Positions 37,101 through 52,100 are shown, counted from the stretch's first letter. The stretch is DNA of 64,000 bases from Certhia americana (GCA_018697195.1 CM031878.1:68920679-68984678); one strand, 5' to 3'. The notes: generated by a model not told the origin, from the sequence alone. Numbers and translations: made by a program.

Positions 37101-40100
37101 AAAAAGCTCTTGAAGTTTTGAGAGGAATATGTTATGACCAGGACAGGACATATGGTCCTGGTCATAACCCTCTGGTTGTGCTTTGGATCATGTTGGTCAG
37201 ATTCAAACCATCCATTCCTTATTGCTCTAAGAGTCTCTTAATTTCTGGAAAGAGCTTTTTCTTCCAAACTGCACAATATGTATTGCTCTTAATCATGTAA
37301 TGCCCTAAAGCTACAAGGTGCTTTTTTTCTTTTTTTTTTTTTTTTTGTCTGATTGTTCCTTGGTCCATCTGCAGGTAAATGTGGGATCTGGGAAAACTTT
37401 TTACCTCAATTTTCTGCAACTGAGAAAATCAGGTGGAAGTTAGAGGTTCCACCCCTGTTCTATGCTGTTGCCTTTTTTTTTGCTTAAGTACTGGATGGGA
37501 TTAAAATGTTAATTGGAATTTAATGACCCCCTGAAGGGGTGCATAGCATCAAATCTTCATTTTTCATACTCTGGGTTTTAGCTATTTGTGTGTTATTTCT
37601 GGGAATAGTGGTGCACAAGATGGTATTTTTTAAGTAATTGTTTTTAAACACCATTGAATACTGATTTGATGGTAACAAAGCAAAACTTGAAATTGCCTAA
37701 TGTCTTGAAAAATTCAACACAAATTTCTTGCACTAATTACACAAATTGATAATTTAATTTTGCAATTCTGAGAAATTAGTATCTCTTAGAAATGGAATGC
37801 AAATGAAGTTTCATTTATCACTGAGATTAACTTAGTTGTTAAAAAATGCTAATGAGCATTTTTTTTTCTTTTTTTTCTTTCCCTACTCAGTTTGCCCAGT
37901 AGGTTCAAAGATCAATCTTTCATACTGAAATAGTGTTTTTCATGTTTTGCATGTACAGATTGCAGTTTTGCAAAACTGCAGTAAGGGAGCCTCAGTGTAC
38001 ACACTTAACATGGAAAACCAAAATAATTTAACATGTACTTTAAAGTTATCACCCGCCTTGATTTCAGTGAGTACTGTTTGCTTCTGATTTACTTCAGAAG
38101 TTAAATTACTAAGGCAAGATTTATTGACCCAAAGCTAGGCCAGCTGGCGTCCTGTTTTGCCTTTGATCTTTTTTTGATTGTAAATCTTAACTACTGACAG
38201 ATGCTAGTGAAGCATTCTTGTTGGAACAAATTATTTCTTGCATAGATCTTACAGAGATCTCTGTAAGTGCCTTGTTGGATTTTCAGTGGTGTCTTCTGAA
38301 AACATTCAGATCAGTCTGATGATCTTTCACTTGCTGGTTGGAATTGCCAACTCTGGTAGCCTGATAAATGTGAGGCTGCATGTTCTCAAGTCTGTCATGT
38401 TAACAAGATGGACATGTATTCCCAAATTATACACACAGTATGTATATACCTATAAATGTGTCTGGCTGCTTAGGTCAGGTCAGGCAGGGAAAATCCCAGC
38501 ATGATGTATCATGCAAGGTAAATCAGCCACATCCTGTTCCCCTCTTCCTATTTAGGGCAAAGCCCCCTACTGCAAAATAAATATGTACAAAACACAAATG
38601 AAAAATATGAATTTCCATTTTGATAGCTGGCCCCTTAGAGTTTGCCAAGTTTTTGCTGCCAGGGTGTGGGGACTGCCTGAGCCCTGCAACTCTGTTCCAG
38701 GCTTTGATACTTAGATTCCCATTGCCTGCACATGCATACACACACAGAGGGCTCATCCAGGAACTGGCTGCAGTCCTTGGCCCTCAGACTTCCACAGTGT
38801 CTGGTCTCAGAATTTGCTGGCTCCACAGGTGTCTGGATTCCCCCTAACTCACAATTCCCTGTCCATGTGAACACCTGGAATTCCACATAGACATGTGCGT
38901 GTAGAATGGAGACAAACACACCCTGCATTATCAAAGATTTTTAGAAGTAGCATTTAGTAAAATAACAGGATGGATTGGTTGTAAGGTGCAGAGCATGGCC
39001 AGGAAATGTTTCTTATGTATGACTGGCCCTTTTTCTCCTCTTTTTGCTCATGCTTTTCTTCTGCATGGTGACTTCACCTTTCCTTTCCCTCCCTTTGGTT
39101 CTTCCTCTAGATTTCCCTTGCAACAGTTTTTCCAGGCACCCTACAGTGAGTTGCACCACCCTATAGGTTGGAATGCCCATGAAGGAGTCTTGTTGACTCA
39201 CCCTGGGTGTCACCCTGAGACCAAGGGGCTGGTGCTCTAATTTTGCAGCCCTGGGAATGGGGCACCATTGGCTGTGTCTGATTAAAACTGGTATTCCTCT
39301 GCCTAGTGTTGTGCCTCTGTGTTCCTTGCTGTTCATGGAGGTGAGCCTTTAATCCTGTAATCTAACAACTTTGATAACTTGAGATGGAGTAATTGCAAAT
39401 GTTAGCAGTTTATATTCCTGGGAAAGTAGTATACTGAGATTTTAATAAGTGCTTGCCACTGACCTCCTTAGGTCCTCATTGAGGTCAAACTGGTGACTGT
39501 GGGGAAGCAGTTAGTGAGACTGCTGTGTGCTTTTGAAAATCCACCTTGTTCTTTCACCCTTTAAAGCATTTAAGCAAGCAGATGGCTAATCCCTGAGCAG
39601 ATGGGCAAGAGCCAAACTTCTGGGGGGTAGCGGGGGAAGGTTGGTCGTGTTTTAAAAATGCTAGCATTGTAAGTTTGTAAAATCTATTCTCACTATAGGA
39701 CCAAAAGAGAGCTCTTTGGAAAGCTTTGTTGGTTTTTTAGAAACAAAAGGGGCTATTAGACTTACAGCTGCTGCTGCTTTTGTTTCCTTTTCCTTTTTTT
39801 TTTTTTTTTTTTTTTTTAAACAGGAAGTTTTTCAAAGTTTTGTAATTACCATTGCACTTGTCTTCATCTTACAGTACAACAGGTGATACATCTCGATCAA
39901 ATCTTTTTGAGGATGCTATAAGTGCACTTGGTAAGTGGAGAGGTTTTTTTAATGTAGATATTATTTTGGTGCAGGAGAAACATGATGGATTAGCAAATGT
40001 TGACATTTTCTTCTGTATCTGTCATTGTTAAAGTTATAACCAAAGTGTTCTTCTCCATGACCTGAGGTTGATATCTTGGGACCAGCTGCAGTAACTACTT

Positions 40101-43100
40101 TACTGAAAAATGTTTCCCTTTATGTAATTTTTTTGTGTAAAAGGAAGATCCTTACACTCCTGCTTTTTTTCCCCATTTGCTTTAATTTCTCTTCTATTCA
40201 CTTTGAAGTAGCTTGAATACAAGACTAGATGTAAATATATGTGTGCTTTTCACTTTTGCACCCCAAAGTGCAGGGCTGATTAAATGGCTGCCTTTATTAT
40301 TAAGTTGTTCCAGTTTTGAAAGCAGTTTGTTTTTTGACACATAAGATTAGATAAATTCACCAGATCTGCTGCTATCTGGGCTAAGAAATTAATGCCTCCA
40401 TGTATTTACAGTCACATTATTTTGATAGTTTAAATAATCCTTGTTTCTCAATGGAATAGACAGAATAAAGACAGTATAGACAGAATAAAGACAACAGGAA
40501 GGTTATTTCATATATGCTGATTTGGGTAGCTAGGAAATTATCAGACAAACCTACAACTCCTTACTCCTGCTAAAATTTTTGTGTTGTTTTGGAGTGTAAC
40601 AAATTCAGGCACAGAAATAAGGAGGAGGTGGGGTTTTCATTCTGTCTTTTGCCTTTAAATATGAAGCTGCAATTTGGTACAAAGACTTAAACCAAGTAAA
40701 GAGTTTCACTTACGTTTTCATTTGGGTATGTTGGAGACAGGTGCTGTGATTAAGCAGCCTAGGGTGATTTAGAAGCAGCAATAATATTTTACATGAGTTA
40801 GTGGCAGCTACTAGACTTAGTTTGTCGAGCTGAAGCTTAGATCTTAGGTATATACTGTTTTAATTTGTATGATCCAAAATAGGTGATAGAGTCTGATAGC
40901 AGGAGACAAAAATAGCTGAAGTGATTACTGTTACCAAAGGTGCTTCCTTAACCATTCATAATATCTTAGTGACCAAGATGAGGTCATCACCAACACTCAT
41001 GTTAACAGTGTTGATCAGCAAGTTAAATGAGGATGGTTGTTTTGATTCAAATCTCTTCAAAACTGAGGAAGCGAACCCAAAAATATTTCAAGTGCATCAC
41101 CTCACGATCCATTTTATGTGTGAGTTCCTTGGTTGGTGTCTGATAGAGTAAACCCACGTGTCCCTAGTGTATTTGGACATAGGTATTGAGTGTGATTTTC
41201 TGGGTAAGCATACTGTAAGTGTTGAGAGCCAAAAAATTTTCAAGGGCAATAGGCATGAACTCTGTGGTTCTTTTTCTTTGAAAACTGTTCTGAAGATAAT
41301 TTTCTTGCACAAATTGATGGAGTACATTTTCACATCCTAAATTGGAACCTACACGTATTCTAACTGTGGCTTCTCAATTACATTGTCTGAAATTAATTGA
41401 CTTTGCTTTAAAAGCAGGGATTGGTTTCTATGATTTGCTGTTGTATTCAGTTAAATGCTGAAAAGTGATGTGGCTTTGTGTGCTACATGAAGATCTGCAC
41501 ATCTTGCAGTCTTTGTGCAACCACATCTTTCACAGGAGCAGCCTAAGATTTTTTTAGGGCATAGGACAACAATTATTGTGGGGAGTGATTTGAGAGTTAA
41601 TCCAGCTTTAAAATGTTATCTGAAAGACAAAAACAAAGAGCAGAATCAATTCAACATTGACCTCAAACATTTCCACTAGCACTAGGGACAGATAGGCCTG
41701 ACTCTATCGTGACATTGCTGATGTGCAACTTCTGAATTATTACTTTTGATCTTTCTTGTGCAGCTTATGAAGTAGGCTGTATGGAGGACATGCACCTACA
41801 TTTTCAGTAATTCTGTTTTCCTCCTTTGGCATTTAGTTATGCTTTAGGTAGCAGCCTGTGCAGAGCAAGCCATCCTTTTTGTATCTTTTTCCTGTATCTA
41901 ATTTCTCATACTACCTTGCTTATATTGAAAAAGCAATACAGAAGCGTTCAAGTAGTAACTAATTACATCAGTAGGTGTTCTGTCTGTTTGGTTAGTTTCT
42001 TAGGAGTAATAAGGATAAACTAGTGCTGTATTAGGAAGAATGTGAGCAGTAGTAGCAAAATCACTGTGTTGGGACAGTTACTGGCTTGGCTTTTTTGCTT
42101 CCCTGAAGATATGTATAGAAGTATGTATCTTTAGAGCAAAGTTTAGGTAATTTTTTTTTAATTTCACATCTGAAAAAATGCAGGTAGATGTGAAATGAAT
42201 GATTTTGTAGTTCTGTATGAAGACATGAAGAGCTTACCATTCCTTAAACTCAGATTGACACCATTACTTTGAAGTCCAAATAATAAATACTCAAATTAGT
42301 CAAGGCTTTGAATCCTTTATTTATGGATTTAAGTAGTCTTGGACTAGGGCTGTTTTATTGTTTGTTCTTGAGAAAACTGCCCTAAGTCATACACCCACTG
42401 ATTATTTAGAAGCACACATTAAGAAACAGGCAGTCGGGTTGTATTAATGTTGGCTTGAATCAAACACCTCCTCTCTAAGGGAACGTCATGTTTTCTTTGG
42501 TTCTTCTAATTATGACTTACAAGAGCTATTCTGTTAAGGCAAGTATTTGTTTCCTCTGGGTTTTTTAAAATACTATTATTAATCAGTTCTTTTTTATGAT
42601 GACTGTTAGTTATTCAACTTTCCTGTCACTAACTTGCTAGTTGCAGAGTCAGTCTGTAGAAGGATTTCTCTGAACTCAGGAATACCTTTATCCAAGGAAG
42701 GAAATGGTATTTTAATCTTTTCCCCCCCCAGGAAGATAACCTTGAAGATTTGCCTAGTTACAATGTGTAATAGAATAGTTACCTTTTTAAAAATTGTTAT
42801 ACTTACTGTCTGCTTTTGAGGTAGGAAAATTAAATGGATTACGTAAAGACATAATAAGCTTCATTACAGTGACATTAGTGTAGTTGCTCTTTAATTGCTC
42901 CAGATATAGTGTACCTTTTTTCTTGATTGCTGCAGGTGTGGGACAGTTTTCATCTGTTTTTTCTGTAAGAGGTGTGGGATTTGATATAATCGATATCTAG
43001 TCAAATGTTAAATTGAGTGAGATAAGGATTAAATGAGCTAACTTGGTTTCCTGAACCCCCACTGAAGTATTGAGTGACTTTCCTAGATACAACTTTTAAG

Positions 43101-46100
43101 TCTTGTGCCTGATTTGAATTGGTCCACATTAATTTGATTGAATTACTTTGATCATCATCACCAGCACGTAGCAATATATAGCAATATAATGATCATCACT
43201 AATTGTCATCTTAAGAACAGCATAGTAGAAAGTCTTTATCTGGAAAATCCTCAATGGCTAATAATTTGACAGGCAGATTTCAAATTAATACATATCCAAA
43301 AGTAAGCTGCAGGAGGCTTCTCTTGATTACATCAGGAATTGAATATTAGCTGTGAGGATGCCCTTGACCTTAAATGAAAACTTGAAGAGAGAACATAATT
43401 TCAATTACAAGTACAGAAGTATCATAAGTACTGCTTTTGTCAGTAGAAGTTTACATTTTCTTCGTTACCCTCCCCTATTTCCACTCAAATTCATAATGAA
43501 ACCACTGAATATTTTTGGAATTAAAGCCACAGAACCATAGCATGTTTAATATGAAGTACTCTTTCAATGAATGACTGAAATTCAGGTAAAAGTTACACTT
43601 ACCCATTGAAACTTTCTTTGAGTGTGTGATTATTTTCATCTTATTCCCTTAAAATGGTGGTCCTGTGACTTCTAGTGACTGGTCAGTCCTATGAGAACAT
43701 GGTGACTGAGATCATGTCCATGGGCTATGAGCGGGAGCAGGTGATTGCAGCACTGAGGGCCAGCTTCAACAATCCTGACAGAGCGGTGGAATACCTGCTG
43801 ATGGTGAGCAATTACCTTGCCTGCACCTTGTTCTTTCAGTTTCTGTTTTCCACATAATACCTTTCACTTGGATTTTGTGTTATTTTGAACTGACTGTTAA
43901 AATATTAAAATATTTACTATTTTAAAAGTGACATTTGCCATCTGGAAATATGAGATCAAAATTTTGACAGACGTGGTTTGTTACAGAAAACACTGAAGTA
44001 ATCCCTAACCACCTCTACCACTTCTTTGCTTTCATTTTTTGTTGATTGATAGGAGTATGTCGGTAAAGTATGTCCGGTTACAGTGGTAGCTTTAACTGCC
44101 AATGGTTGGCTCAGTGGTTTTATGTCACCTCTTAGTGACAGCATTAGTTGATTAATTGTACTTTTTTATATATATCATCACCATTCCTTAGGTTCCAGTT
44201 CACTGGTTTTGCTTATAGTGCAAACTGTTCTTAATATATTTTCCAAACAAAGGTTTGAGAGGGTTTGTTTGGTTTTTGTTTTTGTTTTTGTTTTTTTAAA
44301 CTGTGCTTAATTTAACTGGTGTTTTCATTTCAGCAGTGTTTTAAAGAAGAAACAATTTTCATTTGACAAATAAAGCTTGAAGGTTTAAATGAACTTCACT
44401 GGCATGAGAGGAAATAGAAGAGTAATTTCACTTTTATGAAAACCCTAGTTTTTAGGAGCATTTTGCATTATTTCTTGTTGTAAACCTTAACCTGACAGGT
44501 GAAACGTAACCACCATAGAATCTGTCTGATTTTGTTGATTAATCTGTACTTAAAGTACATTTAATTTTTGCTCTGGCATACTGTTTTTCCACAATGAGTT
44601 TTTTTTTTTTTCCTTTTAGCATATCTGAACTTTATTAAAATCTGGCAACCAGGTATCTTTACCTAATCCTTGGAAAATACATGTGGATTGAGTTTCTGAT
44701 TGATTGATTGATAAAAAATGTGGCATCTTTACCCTCCAGTTATAAAACTTTAATTTTCTTAATGAAGCTTTTCATCAGTAGTTACAACTACAAGTCCCTG
44801 GCATGCTTCCTACTTATATTAATGTTCCCAAGACTTTGTAATCTTTAGATTTTAAATTGACAACAAATGTTTGGAGTACACAAATGAGAAAAGTTCAATT
44901 CCCAACTAGCATTAGGCCAAGCAGGGGTGAATGCAATAGCTCCCAACTCTCTGTCATAAGTCTGCAAGTTCAAACATTTGTTTTTCATGTTGTAAAAATG
45001 TTGGTTTACTGTTCATCTAGTCTGTAAATACACCATGAATTCAGTGCCTCCCTTAAATGTTGGGCCTGCTGTGTGCAATTCTTGTGCACTCCGTTTTTGC
45101 CATTTTCCTCCTCTAGCTTATTTCTGTTCAGGAACTCCAAGAGACAGAATATCCCTGTGAAGGAGCTACATTTCACATCTGCCAAAGGCATTGACTGCTA
45201 CAAGCAGTTCATTTCCAGTCCTTCAGTAGGTTCTGTATATAAAATGGGTCCTTCTGTTAAATAAGATGTCCTGTTATGTTTCATGTTATCCTTCACTGGA
45301 AATACCTTTTTTTTCTTCCTCTTCCTCTGGCTGGAAGAGGAAGTAGGTAGGAATGGTCTTGCTCTTGGAGACTGTATTAGATTCCAGACTTTTTTGCTGT
45401 CCTATAAGAATCCTTTTGCTGTAATTGATCTTTATAATGGTTCTGGATCTGCTGGGGTTTGAAGATGTTCCTTGCCTTCTTGCTGCATAAAAAAAAAGAT
45501 TCTTTTTAGTTACTAATGATCTGATCTCTTGATAGTTCTTTGACCCTCTCTCTACATTACTTGCTTCCAAATTATTATCGGCACTATCTTTTATATAATG
45601 CACAGATTAAGACATTGTCCAGATTTAAAGAATCTGGGTACAGCAAGGGTAAGGATGTTGGAAAGTGCAGGTGTAAGGAACTTCTGAACACTGAACCAAT
45701 ATGATTACGCAAACAGCAGAAGCTTTTTATTGTTTACGCTACAATCCCAATTATACATTTCTAAGACTGCTGTTTACACTTTCATACATTGTTCAATTGG
45801 TTGATTGGTTCATTCTGTGGAGTTTGAAAAGCTACTTTTCCTGAACTGATACTTGTTACTTCATTTACATTTCATGCATTTTAACTTCATTCAGGGATAG
45901 CAAAAGTAGCCACAGTTCTGTGGACAATTGGTGTTTTTGGGTAATGCTGGCCATTGGCCCACCAGTGACACCAGGGATCAGTGTGTTCTTCCCAAGCCAG
46001 GGGTGAACTCACTTATGCTGGCATCTACTGGGGTCCTTGGTCTGCAATTACACAAATTTTTTTTTTAATTTTTTAGGGTTTTTTTTTTTTTTTTGTGATT

Positions 46101-49100
46101 AATATATCTGCATATCTTTTTCACAACGTCATCATAGGATTTTAAAAGTGACTTTTGGCTGGTGCTGTATGAGTTTCAGGGTTATTGGAAAATAAATACA
46201 ATAACATGCAATTTGTCATATTGCCAAACAACTTAGCAGCTTTTCACAATTCTATCTGGTGTAATTTATATGGCAAATTAGTTAGCATTCTTGTTAAAGA
46301 AATTAGACAATGTAAAAATCTTTGATAGGGAATAAGGCATTGGATTTACCACTTTACAATCTCTCCAGCAACTATAAAACTATATAATAAAAAAAATTTA
46401 GGGTTTAGTAATAAAGTTAACTTAAAAAACTCTATATCAGCATGTTTTCGAGGCATACAAATCCAGTACGTAAGGCTATACTAAACAGTGGTCTCTGTGC
46501 CCACCAAAACACTTGCTTTGAAAAGAGAGGGGAAAAAGTAACACGAAACAAAGGAAAACACTAAAAAAGCTTACAATCAGTAACAACCATAAGGCAGAAT
46601 CATCATTGACTCTCCCGTGTTATCTTACGGAAGATAAGCAGAGATCATAACAAACAAGGGAACCTTTGACAAGTCAAAGGTAAAAACAGGGCGTCTTCTT
46701 CATCCATAAACAGGTGTTTGTCAGTGTTCTGTCAGAGGTATTTCAGTCAGAGTTGTCTGATCTCCAGAAGAAAATAACTATATCTTGCAATTTAGACAAG
46801 TATCCTGTAACAAAACTTCAAATAGCTCAAATTCAACAAACCTAAACTTGATAAAAATTAATTTTGACAGAAATAAAGCTCCACAAGATTCTAAATTTTA
46901 AAAATGTAACTTAAGTTTACTTAAACTTGATAATACTAGACTGTAATTTTGCTTCATCCTAGCAGCACCTAATTTGTATTAAATCAAATTGAACAGAGTT
47001 AAAAATAATATTTTTTTAAGTTATAAATTATACAAGTTGTAATACTATCAATACAAAAAGACACTGATAACTTGAAGAATCTATAATAAGAACAGGATGA
47101 TTTTACTGAAGGAATTAAAAGCACAACAAGTGTGTCTTAGTTTCATGCAATTTAGTTGTGAAGGAAAAAACCCTCATGGTAGTCACGAATTTTCGGAAAA
47201 CATAGCTGAACTGTTTCAATATAAGGGTCAATTTGAATTAGAACTCGAAGCACAAAATAAGTATAGCTAATTGAAACACTGTCACATGTGTTGTTAGAGT
47301 AACTGATTCACAATAAAATTACCTTATTAGAATTGTGAGGTGAAAAACAAGCAAATGGGCAAAATTAATACAACATTGCCTGCCCATGGTGTGGAATCTT
47401 TTGTAAGCCAGTTAGTTTGAAAATCCAGCAAGTGCTGTAGATTAAACTCAAGGTTATAAGGCTTAGTTAAGAGTTTAAAATTTATTGTTATACTAATCTT
47501 GGGCATAAAAAATTCCATTATAATGGGAGCTAACAGCATGATAACTTTGTTACAGTGTGCACAGTTTTGAATTCCTCCATCAAAACCCATAAGACAGTGA
47601 AATGCATAATTCACTTTAGAAGACAAAGTTAATGAGTCAGGGCCCCCCCCTCCCTTCCCACCCAGGCCCCATCCCCTGTCAGGGGGGAGGGAAAAAAAAA
47701 AAACCTAAAAAAAACCGCTCAGGAAAAACCCCGAGCCAAGAAGAGTTAAGTTGGCTGCTATTAGGATATGGGAAGGGTCAGCCAGGCAGGGTTAGCCTTT
47801 GAATAGCTAAACCCTCACCAGTTTACATAAAGGTGGAATCATCAAATGGTGGGAACCCGACCCCGACATTCCATCCAAATAGCCTGTATATCAAATCACA
47901 TGTGCCAGAGAAAGGAGGTGTGGAAACATCAGAAAAAGCACCAGGAGCTTTCTGTAAATGAAATTCAGAAAAAAACCAAACTGTGCTGCTTGCACGCACC
48001 TCCGTAGGGGTTAGAAACTTCAAAAAACAGACACAGAAAATCTCAAGTGAACACGAACTAGCGCTCCATTCCCCAGGAGCTGCCGCCGTGCCGCAGTGGG
48101 CAGGCTGAGCCGCGCAGCTGCCCCCAGCCCGGGGACAAGGCTTTTCAACCATCCCTCCAAACACCGCAGTGGGCAAAACGGAGCGGAAAACAACCCAGAG
48201 CAAACCGTAAACGTTGCATACAGCAAAAAAAAGGGAAAAAACACCAAAAACAAATGCAGAAAAACTGAGTAAGCTCTAACTGCCTGGCTTCTCTCCCCTG
48301 GGCGGCTGCCGGGCTATTCAGTGCAGTGACGAAACGGAGCCCGGAGAAGCCAGCGGGAGCCCCAGGGAGAGTTCTCTGTGAAAGGCCAGGCGCCCTGAAA
48401 TGGGCCCGCACCATGGAGGCTCTCCCGGCGCCCTGAGCCACCCCCCATTTTCATTTGAAACCCTGTGATAGCTATGTTGAGGTGAGCCGGGCTGTGAAGG
48501 CAGTGGGAGTATACGCGACCTCCTAGTGCGATCTTTAACTCTTTCAGGGATACTGCAGGCGGAGGTAATGAAACTCCCACGTTCATCTCCGGTTCTGGCT
48601 CGGGCGCTAGGACCGACGCAGATTGCACGGCTTCTGGTGTGGGCTTTGAAGCCGGCGCGAATTGCGGTGCCGCGTTATTGCTGTCTGAAGTAATTTGTAA
48701 AGCTGAGGGTATATTGGGCTCAGGGGTTGTCGCAGGTACAGATGGTATCACCGTTTCTTTCCCCCCAAAGAGTTCTCGTGCAAATGCCAGAAAAGTGGCC
48801 ATGAGACCGTCAGGCTCAAGCAGCCACCACAGCTGTCCTCTCTGCCTTCAATTGCTTTAGTACTGTTATTACAATTTTCCACATTGTGCTAAGACCTTTG
48901 ATTTCTTTTAAACCATCACTCACTGTATCCCAAAGAGTCAGTCCCAACTTCTCCCACTCTAGGGTGTCAAAAATGCTCTCTGGGGTAGTAAAATATTCTC
49001 TTTTCTGACCCTATTTTAATAGTCTTTTCAAGACCTCTGATGTGATTTTTCTCATAGAGAAAATATGCTGAAGAAAATTCAGGGTGGCCTGCTCTTTGGA

Positions 49101-52100
49101 CAGTGCTTTACCCATTTCTTCTCCCCAGTGCTCACCTGTTATAGGTGAATTCCTTGCTGCAGTGCTTCAAATACTCTGGAGTTCTGTTTCCTGGGAGTTC
49201 TCTTTCTCCCAACTCCGATGGAATCATACTCCTTCGCCACTGCAGTCCGGCTGCGGTGGATTCCGATTGGGGTCCCCTGCTTTTCCACTCCACAGATCCC
49301 CTTCAGAGACCAGATCAGAGTCCGAAGGTCTGGATCTGCTTCGTAAACTCACAGTCTATATCACATTGAACAGGTCTTCACATGCAGGTGTAAGGAACTT
49401 CTGAACACCAAACTAATATGATTACACAGAAGCTGTTTATTGTTTATGCTACAACCCCAATTATACATTTCTAAGACTGCTGTTTACACTTTCATGCATT
49501 ACTCAGTTGGTTGATTGGTCCCTTTCACTCAAGCCCCATGAGGGTCTCTGGAAAAGTGATTGGTCAAAGTCCAGGTGTTCCTTTATCTAGTGCTTTCATT
49601 TTTCCCACCAGTTTCTCAGCATGTCTGTTCTCGATTTAGCCTGACTGTTGTTTCAGGGACCTTGAAGATTTCTCAGTTTAGCACTATTGTTGTTTCAGCA
49701 ACTTGGACGAATTCCAGAGGATCTGATAAACACACCTAGAGATGATTTGGCTGGGCCATCCCTTGGAGCAGACTAGTCAGGTGCATTGCAAGAGGAAAGG
49801 ATTTAAACTGCAGTTAAAACACAGCTGTTCCTCAGATGAGCCCTGAAGGTTCTACTTGTTGTCCATGGTTCAGATGGCACGCTCTTCAGTTTTCATGGCA
49901 TGATCATTGAGGATTATAGATGTAATCCTGTGTACTGTGACCTGCGGTTGTAGAAAGAGTTGCAAAAGATGACATTTGTTTTTCTATGCTCCATACTCAT
50001 CTTCAGAGGCATTTACATTAAGATCTCTTTTTCAGCCAAGAATTTTCTACCCTCTGGTTACGAAGGAGTTTTGTCATCTCTTCAGTATTCATCTTCTTAG
50101 TTTGGATGTTTTTAGGGAACATTACTTTAGTGTAAGAATAAGCAAATACTGAATATGACTCCTAGAGAGGTGGTTAATGTCCTGTGCCTCTCAATGTTTC
50201 AGAGTTATTTGGACAACGCACTTTACAGGCTTTAACTTTTGGTCAGCCATGAATCGGTCAGTTAGTGAGACTAGATGATTGTTGTAAGTACTTCCCAACT
50301 GGAACTATTTTTTTCTCTATTCTGTGCAGAAGTTGGGACTTGATGTGGTTATTGCCCTGTAGAGAGCAATGTCAGCTAAAAACTGCTCAGTTAAACAGTA
50401 AACAATTGTTTCATCCACCAAAAGGCAGCAGTGGCCTTTTTTGCTGTCCAAGCAGTGTTTGCATTCAGATTGGCTTGTGTGTAGTTTAATACCATGCTTT
50501 ATTCTGTTGTGTAGCTGTGTGAACAAGGTCCACATGCCTCATTGGCATTGTCTGATTACAATTGTACACAGTTTGTGTTATTTGGAGAGTGATACTTCAA
50601 GCTTGTGTTCAAGAGTTAAGATGATGTTCAAGACGACAAATAATTTCTAAGTAAATTTGTTTGAACTAGTTTACACAGTCCTTCCACTCAAGAACAAATT
50701 TAAAAGTTTAAACAAGCACAAGTTGTTCGATCTGGACACAGGTTGCAGTGATGACATACTCCTGTGAATAGGTGAAATCAACTAATAATTTCATAAAATT
50801 AACCCAAGTTGTTACATTATACTTGGATTGCCAGAAATGACTGATTTGATGGAAAAGGTCTTTAATCAGTGCTCTGTAAGCCACTGATAAGGGAAAGTTA
50901 CCTCAGAATTACACCATGAATGGAATCCTCCTACCCCTTAGTGGAGGGAAAGATGTGTAGCAAGCTTACTGAGCCCTGTGAAGGTAATGAAGTGTGTGAC
51001 AGGGAAATCTTACTTAAAAGTAGTTTAAATGTGCAGTTGATGATTAGGTGATTTATGCCTTGATGTGCTTCTTAATAAACAGGTAAGGCAAAGAGCATTG
51101 CTTGGAGCGCTGCCCAGTTCTCCTTTTCTAGATGTGCCCTCTATATTAGCTGTGTATTTGTCCTTTTTGTTCAGGTGTAATGATGAACATACCATGTGAA
51201 GTTCATGTAACAGCAGGACTTTTAATCTACATTACCTACCAGTGATTGTTATGGTAGGCTTGACAAACCTCTTCACTGTTTGGTTGCCCTGTAGTTCTGT
51301 AATATTTCCACCCACCCAGTTCCTTATGTTTTGTGGTCCCCCAATACACGGGTGACCCTCATTTGGGTAACTTATCCGGGTTGTTCCAACAGGATTTGTT
51401 GTAATAATCTTTGTGTCTCTCCCATGAGCATTTCCAGGCATGAGAAAGGTAATTGAAAGGACTGACTTGGTGCAGGAGTTCAGTGACAATGAGGAAGGCA
51501 GGGTTAGGGTAGCAAGCTTGAAGGATTTCCATGCAGGAGAAAAGTAGTAGAGTGAGGTATCATGGTTGTATAACCTACAATCTAGTTTATTATAATACTG
51601 TGTTTTAGCTTTGTCCATTTCAGCCCTCTGAGCAGTCAGTTCCTATATAAAGTTGCTTGCACTTAGAAAACAAGCAAAAGGCAAGTTAACTTTTTTTAAC
51701 TGCTAAACCTGAGTGACATACAGACCTTTTCACATTTATGACACAGTAAATGACAGCTTTTCATTGAGGAGAGAGGTCCGAAGAGTTGTGTTCTTGTAAC
51801 TCTTCTTAGTTCCTTGCCAGTTGTATGGAATTGTTAATTTTAGCATTTTGTACTGCAGTTTTTTTGGTGTAATGTCACTTTTGCACAACAGTATAACATA
51901 GTGTAACAGTATATTTAATTTAACTTTTTCACCCGTATCAAATACATTTAAACAGGATTCAAAGCAAGTATTTTTCATCAGGCAAAGTGTGTTTTAAAGT
52001 GATGCAGGGTATGCTCTACTGCCTTTTTATACAAACCACACATTCTTCATGCCAAAAAATAAAACTAATCTCTTCACAGTATTCTCTGTCAGTTATAAAT

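Larger units (their letters stand above)
45666..49770 (-). mobile_element. Decayed endogenous retrovirus, minus strand, inside RAD23B intron 6
   Basis: Two direct repeats (45666-45809 and 49383-49519) share the end of an LTR, with an AATAAA signal and a TATA-like box on the minus strand. Next to the high-coordinate copy, on the minus strand, come a leader, a splice-donor-like CAG|gtgagc at about 49135, and a Met-Gly gag start at 49115. A proline-rich gag-like ORF follows at 48314-48802. No reverse transcriptase, integrase or envelope could be recognised in the remaining 2.2 kb, so the element is internally deleted or heavily decayed. Antisense orientation is the usual outcome for intronic proviruses. 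Class is uncertain; the Met-Gly gag start and layout suggest an ERVK-like (beta/alpha) avian element. Confidence 0.75.

Noticed and set aside
45660..49799. ggaaag (45660-45665 and 49794-49799) as the target-site duplication of the intronic retrovirus
   Set aside because: The right copy is not preceded by a CA that would end the LTR, and it implies LTR borders that do not match the other copy. A 6-mer is likely to recur by chance.
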